A DNA stretch of 64,000 nt. It comes from Rhizobium sp. ZPR4. GTDB taxonomy: Bacteria > Pseudomonadota > Alphaproteobacteria > Rhizobiales > Rhizobiaceae. Below the pieces are notes generated by a model. That model made no database searches and was not told the DNA's origin. It worked only from the letters and a program-made list of their open reading frames with translations. Numbering within the stretch: position 1 is the stretch's first letter; each line of letters begins with the position of its first letter. The position numbers were made by a program, and so were the translations under genes. The stretch spans positions 62,001 to 126,000 of the forward strand of contig NZ_CP157968.1 of the NCBI RefSeq assembly GCF_040215725.1, written 5' to 3'. Of the stretch, positions 35,676 to 43,725 are shown one piece after another.

Positions 35676-36074
35676 ATGCCCATAAAGAAAAGCTCTGCCT
35701 CTGACGTTTTCCAGCGCAAGATTTCGGATTTTTGCGATATGCGGCTCAAGCCGCTGCTTCAGCCGCGTAGCTTCGAGAATATCAAAAGCTTCATGATCGG
35801 CCTGATCGTTTTCCAGTCGCGCCCCCCTCTTCGGGCGGGACGTGTCGACTTTCAGGAAATTGCCTCGCTCTGTGGCATGGACGAGGAGATGAGCCCGGAA
35901 TTCAAGCGGGCTGCCCAGCCCGGCTTCGACGCGATTCTTCGCTGGCTGGGAGCCGCCAAGACCAATACGGCCCGCATTTCGCCTGCCATCTCCCCCGTCG
36001 TCGCGAAGACCCCTTTGCGGGTTCCCGGCAAAGCCATGTCAACACAGACCGAGCGCCGCGCTCTGGCCTCCTAA
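35676..36074 (+). CDS. Hypothetical protein, possibly the N-terminal fragment of a rhizobial recombinase-like protein
   Basis: 132 aa. The stretch DFCDMRLKPLLQPRSFENIK followed by FMIGLIVFQSRPPLRAGRVD and PGFDAILRWL resembles, from memory, the opening of long rhizobial tyrosine-recombinase-like proteins several hundred residues in length. If so, this copy stops soon after the N-terminal domain and lacks the catalytic part. The tail (after about residue 95) is rich in Ala, Pro and Ser and ends at a normal stop. It precedes the GntR gene on the same strand but with its own spacing. Family assignment is uncertain; the frame itself is likely real. Confidence 0.5.
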   Translation: MPIKKSSASDVFQRKISDFCDMRLKPLLQPRSFENIKSFMIGLIVFQSRPPLRAGRVDFQEIASLCGMDEEMSPEFKRAAQPGFDAILRWLGAAKTNTARISPAISPVVAKTPLRVPGKAMSTQTERRALAS

Positions 36075-36153
36075 TACGAACTGCATATCGGTCCGCGCCA
36101 GCAGACCGATATGCCCTTTACCTGCCTCGACAGATCGCAAAAACCTGTACAGT

Positions 36154-36164
36154 ATAATACCAGT
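36154..36164 (+). promoter_or_regulatory. Candidate GntR operator, copy upstream of the regulator gene
   Basis: ATAATACCAGT occurs here, 51 bp before the GntR start, and again at 36958-36968, at the end of the GntR gene and 61 bp before the NanE-NanK gene. An exact 11-bp repeat flanking a regulator gene fits autoregulation plus control of the downstream operon. Around this copy GTATaATAC is a small inverted repeat. Confidence 0.5.
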
Positions 36165-36214
36165 AGTGAGCGAGACGACATTTTCGTCGCCGTGCCATCA
36201 AGGGGAAATCTGCC

Positions 36215-36961
36215 TTGGCAACTGATATTATCGAGCTGGTCAGGAAAGAGCTTGCTTCCGGCACTCAAGGGATGCCGCTCTATAAGCAGCTGAAGAGCGC
36301 GATCGAAGCCGCCATCCGCAGCCACGCCTTCAAATCTGGCTCGGTATTGCCGGGCGAGCGATCGCTTGCCGAAACCCTCTCCCTGTCGCGCGTCACAGTT
36401 CGAAAAGCGCTCGCCATGCTGGAGGAGGAAGGCATGCTGAGCCGACGGCAGGGCGCACGCAGCGAGATCGGCTCGCGCGTCGAAAAATCGCTCTCGACAC
36501 TGACCAGTTTCTCCGAAGACCTGCGCGCTCGTGGAATGGAGCCGGGTTGCGTCTGGATTTCCAAGCAATTAAGCCGACCCTCGCCGACCGAAATGATGGC
36601 ACTCGGCATTTCGGCCAATGCACAGGTCCTGCGAATGCGCCGCGTGCGGACGGCCGATGGCGCGCCGATCGCCGTCGAACATGCCGCCGTACCCGTGCGC
36701 TTCCTCCCCTCGCCTTCGCTGGTCGGCGATTCCCTCTACGAAGCGCTGGCCGAACGCGGCTTCCTCCCAAGGCGTGCCGTTCAGCGGATGCGGGCGCGCG
36801 CCGCGACACCGGAGGATGCGCAGCATCTGCGCTGCGAGCCCGGCGCGCCAATTCTGACGACCGAGCGGCGGTGCTTTCTCGCCGACGGAGAAATCGTCGA
36901 ATATTGCGAGACGCGCTACAAGGGCGAGGTCTATGATTTCGTCTTCGAACTGCAGAGATAA
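36215..36961 (+). CDS. GntR-family regulator, HutC/UTRA type
   Basis: Repressor of 248 aa. The winged helix-turn-helix is at about residues 20-85 (SGSVLPGERSLAETLSLSRVTVRKALAMLEEEG), followed by a UTRA ligand domain (about 95-245; TSFSEDLRARGMEPGCVW, then CETRYKGEVYDFVFELQR). TTG start at 36215 with AAGGGGAAA upstream; the first internal ATG (36272) would trim the first helix. It is followed in the same direction by the NanE-NanK gene, so amino-sugar phosphate sensing is likely, as for NagR-type members. Operator-like repeats lie before and after it. Confidence 0.9.
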   Translation: MATDIIELVRKELASGTQGMPLYKQLKSAIEAAIRSHAFKSGSVLPGERSLAETLSLSRVTVRKALAMLEEEGMLSRRQGARSEIGSRVEKSLSTLTSFSEDLRARGMEPGCVWISKQLSRPSPTEMMALGISANAQVLRMRRVRTADGAPIAVEHAAVPVRFLPSPSLVGDSLYEALAERGFLPRRAVQRMRARAATPEDAQHLRCEPGAPILTTERRCFLADGEIVEYCETRYKGEVYDFVFELQR

Positions 36962-36962
36962 T

Positions 36963-36979
36963 ACCAGTTTAAAACCGGT
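36963..36979. promoter_or_regulatory. Candidate operator of the NanE-NanK/importer operon
   Basis: ACCAGTTT-A-AAACCGGT is a 17-bp near-perfect palindrome (7 of 8 arm positions pair), beginning two bases after the GntR stop codon and overlapping the second ATAATACCAGT copy. It lies 50 bp before the NanE-NanK start, where a repressor would block transcription. Confidence 0.5.
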
Positions 36980-37028
36980 TGCTTTCTGGTGATCATTCTC
37001 TATCGTTGCGCTCCAAAAGGGGTGCCGA

Positions 37029-38543
37029 ATGCGCAAGGAAGATCTCAATCTGAGCCTCATCGTCTCATGCCAGCCCGTACCGGGCGGGGCGATGGATGAG
37101 GCCGTTTTCGTCGCCGGCTTCGCGCGTGCGGCGCTGGCCGCTGGCGCCCGCGCATTGCGCATCGAATCGGTAGCCTATGTCGCAGCCGTCAGGGCAGCCG
37201 TCGACGCGCCGATCATCGGCATCGTCAAGCGTGACCTCGATGACAGCCCGGTGCGCATCACCCCCTTTATCGCGGATGTCGCGGTGCTGGCCGATGCCGG
37301 CGCCGATATCATCGCCTTCGATGCGACCGATCGGCCCCGCCCGGCAACGATTAAGGCGCTGATTGCCGTCATCAAGGCGCGAGGTCTGCTGTCCATGGCG
37401 GATTGCTCTTGTCTGGAGGATGCGGAACGCGCGCTTGATGCCGGCGTCGATTTCGTCGGCACGACCATGTCGGGCTATGTCGGCGGTCCCGAACCGGTCG
37501 AGCCGGATATCGCACTGATCGCCGCCATGCGGGAGCTCACGCCCTATGTGATCGCAGAGGGCCGCATCCGCACGCCCGAACAGGCGGCAGATGCCGTGCG
37601 GGCCGGCGCCTGCGCCGTCGTCGTCGGCTCGGCGATCACGCGCACCGAACATGTAACATCCTGGTTCGACGTCGCGATTTCATCTGCCTTTTCCGAGCGC
37701 GACGGGGCAACACTGGCGATCGATATCGGCGGCACGAAAACCCTGGCGGCGCTGGTTCGGGGAGCGCAAGTGCTTGGCAAGACGACCATCGCAACCAGCC
37801 GGCAAGCCGGCCCCGACGCCTGGCTGGCGGCCATAGCCGAACACGCACACTCCTGGGCGGGTCGATATGAGCGCGTCGGCATCGCCGCAACCGGCTTGAT
37901 AAGCGACGGACGCTGGTCGGCCCTCAATCCCGCGACCCTGGCAATTCCGGATGGCTACCCGCTGGCGGCACAAGCCAGCAAACTCTTTGGCAAACCGGCT
38001 TTCGCCGTCAACGATGCTCAGGCAGCAGCCTGGGGCGAACACAGGTTCGGCGCCGGCGCCAACGAGGACACGGTCTTTTTGACCATATCGACCGGTATCG
38101 GCGGCGGCATCGTGGTCAATGGGCGGCCGCTATTGGGTCTGGCAGGTCATTTCGGCCTGCTTCGCGGGCCGACGAACGGCCAGTCACCATTGGAGGATGT
38201 CGTTTCGGGTCGCTGGATGGCGGCCGAAGCCGCCCGCGCCGGGTATCCGGCCGAGGCCCCCGAGATCTTTCGAAAGGCGCGCGAAGGTGCCGACTGGGCC
38301 GAAGCAATCATCACGCAGTCGGCGGCACGCGTCGCACTTCTATGCCGTGATATCCAGATGATGTTCGCGCCGAAACGCATCGTCATCGGCGGCGGCATCG
38401 GTCTGGCGCCAGGTTATCTCAACGCTGTCGGTGCGCAATTCGAGGAATTGCCTCCGCATCTGGCGCCGCGCCTGGTCGCCGCAAGCCTCGGCTCCAATGC
38501 CGGCATCATCGGCGCGGCGGATCTTGCCGGACGCCATCGATAA
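37029..38543 (+). CDS. Bifunctional N-acetylmannosamine-6-phosphate 2-epimerase / N-acetylmannosamine kinase (NanE-NanK fusion)
   Basis: 504 aa in two domains. Residues 1-222 are a NanE barrel: probable catalytic K67 (GIVKRDL) and E177 (VIAEGRIRTPEQA), with VVVGSAITRTEHVTSWF at its end. Residues 228-504 are a ROK kinase: IDIGGTKT (231-238), catalytic D329 in VNDAQAAAWGE, STGIGGGIVVNG. The kinase lacks the family zinc cluster CxCGxxGC; H374 is there but the following segment reads GLLRGPTNGQSPLEDVVSG. Together the domains would convert ManNAc to ManNAc-6-P and then GlcNAc-6-P. The gene lies between the GntR regulator and a CUT1 importer; no sialate lyase (NanA) is nearby, so ManNAc itself or a ManNAc glycoside is a plausible import substrate. 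Confidence 0.9.
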   Translation: MRKEDLNLSLIVSCQPVPGGAMDEAVFVAGFARAALAAGARALRIESVAYVAAVRAAVDAPIIGIVKRDLDDSPVRITPFIADVAVLADAGADIIAFDATDRPRPATIKALIAVIKARGLLSMADCSCLEDAERALDAGVDFVGTTMSGYVGGPEPVEPDIALIAAMRELTPYVIAEGRIRTPEQAADAVRAGACAVVVGSAITRTEHVTSWFDVAISSAFSERDGATLAIDIGGTKTLAALVRGAQVLGKTTIATSRQAGPDAWLAAIAEHAHSWAGRYERVGIAATGLISDGRWSALNPATLAIPDGYPLAAQASKLFGKPAFAVNDAQAAAWGEHRFGAGANEDTVFLTISTGIGGGIVVNGRPLLGLAGHFGLLRGPTNGQSPLEDVVSGRWMAAEAARAGYPAEAPEIFRKAREGADWAEAIITQSAARVALLCRDIQMMFAPKRIVIGGGIGLAPGYLNAVGAQFEELPPHLAPRLVAASLGSNAGIIGAADLAGRHR

Positions 38544-38590
38544 GCAGACCTGCCCAATTCAACAAACAACGATAAGGAAAGGGAACAAGA

Positions 38591-39916
38591 ATGAAACTCA
38601 AGCACATATCGTCCGCACTACTTGCCCTGATACTGTCGGCAACGGCCCTGCCGGGCCTCGCCAACGCCAAAGTCGTCGTGCTCGGTTGGCCCGGCGGCTC
38701 GGAGGAAACGGCGCTGCGGGCGACCGCCGATCTCTATAACAAGACGGCATCGGATGCCGACAAGGTCGAGCTCCTCTTCTTCAATCGCGACGGCTTCTTC
38801 GACAAGCTGCAGGCCGACATGGCAGCCGGCTCGAATGCCTTCGACGTCAATCTGGTCGCGACCTATTCGATCGGCCGCTATGCACCTTACATGGAGCCGA
38901 TCGAGCTTAATGCCGACGCCTCCAAAGTGTTCGGCGATACGGTGCTGAAGACCATGCAGTTCGACGGCAAGCAATATGGCGTGCCGACAGACCTGTCGCT
39001 GCATTTCATGTACTACCGCAAGGATCTCGTCGACGCCCTCATCGCCGATCCCGATGCCAAGGCCAAATATGCCGAGATCTCCAAGAAATATCTCGGCAAA
39101 GAACTTGCGCCCAAGCAACCTGACGACTGGACCTGGGATGACTGGGCTGCGACTTCGCTCTATTTCAGCAAGCAGGTAAACCGCCAGAGCCCGGTCCGCT
39201 ATGGCACCGTGCTGCAGATGAAGAACCTTCTCTTCAACATGATGGTGTTCCAGTCCCTGCCGCGCTCCTATGGCGGAGACTGGATGGACACGAGCGGCAA
39301 TGTCACGATCGACTCGGATGCCTATAAAACGGCGCTGAAGCTCTACAAGACACTTTACGACGCCGGCGCATCGCCGAAGGATTCGCTGAGCTACGAATAT
39401 GCCGAAACCAATGCCGCCTTCAGCTCCGGGCAGGCAGCGACTGCCCTGCAATGGAATGCCGCAGCGGCCGAGCTCACCGATGCGAAGAAATCGCCCGCCG
39501 TCGCCGATGTCACCGGCATCGTTGCGCCGCCAGCCGGGCCGAATGGGCGTGTCGACCATATCCATGGCCTCGGCCTTGGCCTGAACAAGAACGCGCAGAA
39601 CAAGGAAGGCGCGATCAAGTTCCTCAAGTGGCTGTCTTCCGAGGATGCGGCCCTAGCCTATGCGCGGGCCGGCGGCTCTCCTGCCTTGACGCCGGATGTC
39701 GTTGCCAAGGTAGCCAAGGAGCGTCCCGATCTCGTGAAGCTCGGCGAGTTTGCCAGCAAGTATGGCTACGTCATGACAGGAGCAACCTCGGCCAAGGCGC
39801 TTTCAGTCTACGAACTGCAGGCCAAGGAATTCACCGGCTACTGGTCCGGCCAGCAGAGCCTTGAGGATGCGCTTGCCCATACCAAGGCGGGCATGCAGGA
39901 TCTCTTGAAGAAATAA
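38591..39916 (+). CDS. CUT1-type sugar ABC importer, periplasmic binding protein
   Basis: Family 1 solute-binding protein, 441 aa, signal peptide to about residue 26 (GLANAKVVVLGW). AAGGAAAGGGAACAAGA precedes the start, 47 bp after the NanE-NanK stop. AVNDE-type calls are not needed: the fold is clear from YGVPTDLSLHFMYYRKDL and the C-terminal NKEGAIKFLKWLSSEDAALAYA stretch. Its operon position suggests an N-acetylated amino sugar or a glycoside of it. A rhizobial repeat element separates it from the permeases. Confidence 0.92.
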   Translation: MKLKHISSALLALILSATALPGLANAKVVVLGWPGGSEETALRATADLYNKTASDADKVELLFFNRDGFFDKLQADMAAGSNAFDVNLVATYSIGRYAPYMEPIELNADASKVFGDTVLKTMQFDGKQYGVPTDLSLHFMYYRKDLVDALIADPDAKAKYAEISKKYLGKELAPKQPDDWTWDDWAATSLYFSKQVNRQSPVRYGTVLQMKNLLFNMMVFQSLPRSYGGDWMDTSGNVTIDSDAYKTALKLYKTLYDAGASPKDSLSYEYAETNAAFSSGQAATALQWNAAAAELTDAKKSPAVADVTGIVAPPAGPNGRVDHIHGLGLGLNKNAQNKEGAIKFLKWLSSEDAALAYARAGGSPALTPDVVAKVAKERPDLVKLGEFASKYGYVMTGATSAKALSVYELQAKEFTGYWSGQQSLEDALAHTKAGMQDLLKK

Positions 39917-39940
39917 GGACAAGGGCCGAGTGCCGGCTTT

Positions 39941-40044
39941 GGAGCAATTCCAGGAAAAGTGTATTGCGGTTTTCCGTCCGGAATTGCGTAAAAACAGAAG
40001 AATAGAGCCTTTTTGCGATTCGACGAAAAGCGAAAAGGCTCTGG
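39941..40044. repeat. Rhizobial-type palindromic intergenic repeat inside the operon
   Basis: About 104 bp made of two inverted repeats. First: GCAATTCC-a-GGAAAA (39944-39958) against TTTTCC-gt-CCGGAATTGC (39970-39987). Second: AGAGCCTTTTTGCG (40004-40017) against AGCGAAAAGGCTCT (40029-40042). This arrangement matches, from memory, a family of interspersed repeats common between genes in Rhizobium and Agrobacterium. It sits between the binding-protein and permease genes and would fold into two hairpins in the transcript. Confidence 0.7.
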
Positions 40045-40072
40045 CGGCATCCGGCCACTGCGGCTGAAACCC

Positions 40073-40939
40073 ATGGCTCTTGTAAAACGCGCCGAAGGCA
40101 GGCTCTACCTGGCACCGCTTGTCGGGTTTCTGCTGCTGTTCCTCGGCTTTCCGGCTCTTCTCAATCTTCTCTATTCCGTTTCGACTGTTTCGTTCGAGAC
40201 GTTGCGCAGCCCCCGGATCAGTGGCTTTAGCAATTACGTCACGGTGCTGACGGAAGCCGCATTCTGGCAATCCGTCTGGTTCTCCTTCCGCTTCGGCATC
40301 ATCACCGCTATCGCGGAATGCCTGCTTGGCCTCTTCCTGGCAATTTTCCTCAAGCCGCTTTTGTCGGCACGGCCCGTCCTGATGGCGCCGCTGATGCTGC
40401 CTTTGATGGTGGCACCCGCCATGGTCGGCCTGATGTACCGCCTGGTGCTGCATGAATTTGCCGGCCCCGTGCCCTATTATCTCTTCGAGTGGTTCGGAGA
40501 CAGCCCTGCCTTTCTCGACTATCAGAACGCCTTCCGCACGCTCGTCGTCGTCGAAGTGCTGCAATGGACGCCCTTCGCCTTCCTCTTGTTCTACGTCGCC
40601 TATATCGCCATCCCGGAAGATGTGCGCGAGGCGGCAGCCCTGGACGGCGCGACGGGCCTGCAGCGGCTTTGGCGCGTCGACCTGCCCCTGATGCTGCCAA
40701 CGCTGATCGTCGCCTTCTTCATCCGCTTCATCGACGGCTTCCGCGTGTTCGACAATGTCTACGCCCTGACCGGCAGCGGCGCCGGTGGATCGACGACGTC
40801 GCTGTCGATCTACATCTACCAGGCCTTTTTCAAGGAGGGCGCCATCGGCAAGGCGGTTGCCGCCTCCGTCGTGCTGTTCATCACGTCGCTGCTGGTTCTC
40901 CATGGCCTGAACTGGCTCGGCGCGCGAAGGAAGAAATGA
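40073..40939 (+). CDS. CUT1-type sugar ABC importer, permease (MalF-like)
   Basis: Inner-membrane permease, 288 aa, six hydrophobic segments from about residue 13 (LAPLVGFLLLFLGFPALL). The EAA loop reads DVREAAALDGATGLQRLWRV (about residues 184-203). The ATG at 40073 lacks a strong ribosome-binding site; an in-frame ATG at 40013 lies inside the repeat element and is unlikely. It partners 40941, whose start is one base after its stop. Confidence 0.9.
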   Translation: MALVKRAEGRLYLAPLVGFLLLFLGFPALLNLLYSVSTVSFETLRSPRISGFSNYVTVLTEAAFWQSVWFSFRFGIITAIAECLLGLFLAIFLKPLLSARPVLMAPLMLPLMVAPAMVGLMYRLVLHEFAGPVPYYLFEWFGDSPAFLDYQNAFRTLVVVEVLQWTPFAFLLFYVAYIAIPEDVREAAALDGATGLQRLWRVDLPLMLPTLIVAFFIRFIDGFRVFDNVYALTGSGAGGSTTSLSIYIYQAFFKEGAIGKAVAASVVLFITSLLVLHGLNWLGARRKK

Positions 40940-40940
40940 G

Positions 40941-41762
40941 ATGTTGAAACCCTTGCGCTGGATCGTCTACGCCATCGTGGTCTCCGCTATGAACTTTCCG
41001 ATCCTCGTTACCCTCATCACCTCGTTCAAGACGACGCGCGAAATCTCCAGCAATCCCGGCCTGTGGATCGAGCAGCCCACCTTCGACAACTATCTGAAGG
41101 TACTGACGGATACCGAGCGCTTCAACATTTTCCTCTATCTCGCAAACAGCGTGGCGGCGGCGCTGATCGGCACGCTGCTGGCGATTCTGCTTACCTTCCC
41201 CGCGGCTTACGTGATCGCCCGCAGCGAGACCGGACAAAAGCTCCTGCTTCCGCTCGTCATCAACCTGCGCGCCGTGCCGCTGGTCGTCTTCGCGATCCCG
41301 CTTTACATGATGTATCAGTGGTTAGGGCTGCTCGACACAAGGATCGGCCTCGGACTTATCCTGACGATCGTCAACATCCCGCTGGCGCTGGTCATGCTGG
41401 TCAACGCCATATCCGACATACCGGTGGAGCTCGACGAAGCCGCGACGGTCGATGGAGCCAGCGTCTTCCAGATCATGATCAGGATCATTCGGCCGGTGAT
41501 CCGCCCCGCGCTCGTCACCACCTTCATCTTCGGCTTCATCACCGCCTGGAACGAATTCCTCTTCGGGCTGATGCTGACGACCAACCATGCAGTGCCGATG
41601 ACGGTCGGCGCCTCGTTTTTCTTCGCGGCCAGCGGCGGTGGCGTGCAATGGGGGCTGGCATCCGCGGTCATGATCCTCGGCGCCCTGCCGCCGGCTCTAC
41701 TCGGCCTCGTGATGTATCGCCAGCTTTCCGGCTCGATGACTGCAGGTGCGGTCAAAGGTTAG
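40941..41762 (+). CDS. CUT1-type sugar ABC importer, permease (MalG-like)
   Basis: Second permease, 273 aa, six membrane segments (first about residues 7-27). EAA loop ELDEAATVDGASVFQIMIRI (about 161-180) and a C-terminal SGSMTAGAVKG ending typical of MalG-type permeases. Last gene of the operon that begins at 37029; it is convergent with the livM-like gene, with a perfect palindrome between them. No ATPase gene accompanies this importer. Confidence 0.92.
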   Translation: MLKPLRWIVYAIVVSAMNFPILVTLITSFKTTREISSNPGLWIEQPTFDNYLKVLTDTERFNIFLYLANSVAAALIGTLLAILLTFPAAYVIARSETGQKLLLPLVINLRAVPLVVFAIPLYMMYQWLGLLDTRIGLGLILTIVNIPLALVMLVNAISDIPVELDEAATVDGASVFQIMIRIIRPVIRPALVTTFIFGFITAWNEFLFGLMLTTNHAVPMTVGASFFFAASGGGVQWGLASAVMILGALPPALLGLVMYRQLSGSMTAGAVKG

Positions 41763-41796
41763 CGTCGACGGGTCTCGCGACCCGGAACGTGGTCGA

Positions 41797-41819
41797 AAGC
41801 TGGAGCAATGCTCCAGCTT
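41797..41819. terminator. Perfect palindrome between convergent operons, probable bidirectional terminator
   Basis: AAGCTGGAGCA-A-TGCTCCAGCTT: 11-bp arms with a one-base centre, so a hairpin with a ten-pair stem or less. It lies 35 bp after the last permease stop and 15 bp after the end of the livM-like gene on the other strand. AA and TT ends resemble a weak intrinsic terminator in both directions, but the T-run is short. Confidence 0.5.
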
Positions 41820-41833
41820 GTTCAGGCGCTACG

Positions 41834-42820
41834 CTATGAAGCGACGTTGCTCTCATCCGCGGTCGGTTTTCGTTGCGGCACGACCGCCGATCGCCGTCGC
41901 GGCATATCGCCGAAAAGACCGCCGGGACGCACGAGCAGGATGATGCAGAGCATGACGCCGATCGCGACGATCTGCAGCGAGGCCGCGCGAGCCTGCTGTT
42001 CCGGCGAAAAGAGAATACTCGTCAGCGCACCGGAACCGGCCCAGATCGCCCAAACCAGAACGCTGCCGACGATGGCACCTTTGTTGCTGCCGGAGCCGCC
42101 GACGATCAGCATGACCCAGACTTGAAAGGTCAGGATCGGAAGGTAGTTGTCCGGTGCGATAAAGCCGATGAAATGCGCCTGTATGGCGCCGGCAAGCCCC
42201 ATGATCGCGCCGCCAACGGCAAAGGCCTGTACGCGGTAGAAGCGGGCGCTCTTTCCAAGCGAAATGGCGGCACGCTCGTCTTCGCGCAACGCCTTAAGGA
42301 CACGCCCCCAGGGGCTTTTCGCCAGATGCTCGAGCGCGAAGTAAACGATCAGCATCACGACAACGACGACGCCGAGATTGGCGAGATTGAAAAGCAACGG
42401 GGTTTCGGCAAGGCTGGAAAATGGCCGCGGAATGAAACCGATGCCAAAGGGGCCGCCGGTCAGCTTCTGCGCATTCAAGGCCACAAGCTGGACGACGACA
42501 GCGACGCCGAAGGTGGTGATCGCCAGATAATCGGATTTCAACCGTAGCGTCGCCACGCCGATGATGGCCGCAGCAAGCCCCGCAACGATCATCGCGCCCA
42601 GCCAACCGACGAGGATCGGCAGATCGAAGCCGCCGAGCCGCCCGGCGGTATCGGGTGTCGTCAGCAGGGCCGAGGTATAGGCACCGATGGCAACGAAGCC
42701 GGCGAGACCGACATTGAAGAGACCGGTCAGCCCCCATTGCAGGTTCAGCCCGAGCGTGATGAAGGAAAAAATCAGCGCCGTGGTCAGAAAGAAAGCGCCG
42801 TAGCCAACAATGTCCATCAT
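41834..42820 (-). CDS. livM: Branched-chain amino acid-type ABC importer, permease (LivM)
   Basis: Permease of the hydrophobic amino acid (HAAT) family, 328 aa, eight to ten membrane segments. GLTGLFNVGLAGFVAIGAY, LAITTFGVAVVVQ and GRVLKALREDERAAISLGK are family marks. ATGATG start at 42820 overlaps the LivH stop by 4 bp; the longer frame upstream is spurious. It is the last gene of the livG-livF-livH-livM unit, all coupled by overlaps. The substrate need not be a branched-chain amino acid; this family also carries amides, urea and aromatics. Confidence 0.92.
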   Translation of the reverse strand: MMDIVGYGAFFLTTALIFSFITLGLNLQWGLTGLFNVGLAGFVAIGAYTSALLTTPDTAGRLGGFDLPILVGWLGAMIVAGLAAAIIGVATLRLKSDYLAITTFGVAVVVQLVALNAQKLTGGPFGIGFIPRPFSSLAETPLLFNLANLGVVVVVMLIVYFALEHLAKSPWGRVLKALREDERAAISLGKSARFYRVQAFAVGGAIMGLAGAIQAHFIGFIAPDNYLPILTFQVWVMLIVGGSGSNKGAIVGSVLVWAIWAGSGALTSILFSPEQQARAASLQIVAIGVMLCIILLVRPGGLFGDMPRRRSAVVPQRKPTADESNVAS

Positions 42821-43725
42821 CGCTCTCTTACTCCGAAAAGGCCGATCGGCCGGACGAACAGGACTGCCATCAGGATGATGAAGGAGATGGCGGCACGCCA
42901 TTCCGCTCCGATCAGCTGAACTGCAGCCGCCTCGGCAAGGCCGATGATCAGGCCGCCGAGAACCGCACCCGGCACGCTGCCGATGCCGCCGAGAATGGCG
43001 GCGGCAAACATCGGCAGCAGCATGTCGAAGCCCATCAACGGGCGGATCTGCACGAGAATGCCGATCATCACGCCAGCGACGCATGCCAGCCCTCCGCCGA
43101 TCAGCCAGGTGACGCGCACGACCTTGGCGACATCGATGCCGACGACGCGGGCAAGCGCCGGGTTCTGACTGAGCGCCTGCATGGAGCGGCCCGTCTGCGT
43201 TCTCGTCATCAGCATGTGAACGCCAAATACAAGCAGCGCCGTGACGATCAGAAGCGCAATCTGATCGGGCGTGATGCGGATGCCGAAGCCGATAGGCATG
43301 GCGATCTGGATGGCGCGGCTGAAATAGGTCGGGCGCGAAGTGAAAAGGAATTCGAGCAGACTGCGCAGCGCCATGGAGGCGCCGAAACTCGCCATGACGA
43401 CGATGATCGACTGGCCCTTGGCTCGCAGCCGGGCAAAGAGCACCTTATCAAGCGCAAGGGCAAGAACGCCGGTGAAGCCCATTGCGGCGATGACCGCGAC
43501 AATCAGCGGCCAGCCAAAGGAGAGCGGACCGATCGGGGCGACCTTGCCAAAGATTGCGCCAATCGCGCCGACAACGGCAAGGGTCGCGTAGGTGCCCCAA
43601 GCCATGAAGTCGCCATGGGCGAAGTTCGAAAAGCGCAGGATCGAATAGGTCAGCGTCACGCCGATGGCGCCAAGGCCGATCATCGAGCCTGTCAGCAATC
43701 CGTCAACGATAAATTGCAGGTTCAT
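42817..43725 (-). CDS. livH: Branched-chain amino acid-type ABC importer, permease (LivH)
   Basis: Permease, 302 aa, about eight membrane segments. GLGAIGVTLTYSILRFSNFAHGDFMAWGTY near the N-terminus (given here only as a LivH landmark) and GGIGSVPGAVLGGLIIG near the C-terminus are typical LivH sequences. ATG 43725 overlaps the LivF stop by 4 bp. It forms the channel with LivM. Confidence 0.92.
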   Translation of the reverse strand: MNLQFIVDGLLTGSMIGLGAIGVTLTYSILRFSNFAHGDFMAWGTYATLAVVGAIGAIFGKVAPIGPLSFGWPLIVAVIAAMGFTGVLALALDKVLFARLRAKGQSIIVVMASFGASMALRSLLEFLFTSRPTYFSRAIQIAMPIGFGIRITPDQIALLIVTALLVFGVHMLMTRTQTGRSMQALSQNPALARVVGIDVAKVVRVTWLIGGGLACVAGVMIGILVQIRPLMGFDMLLPMFAAAILGGIGSVPGAVLGGLIIGLAEAAAVQLIGAEWRAAISFIILMAVLFVRPIGLFGVRER

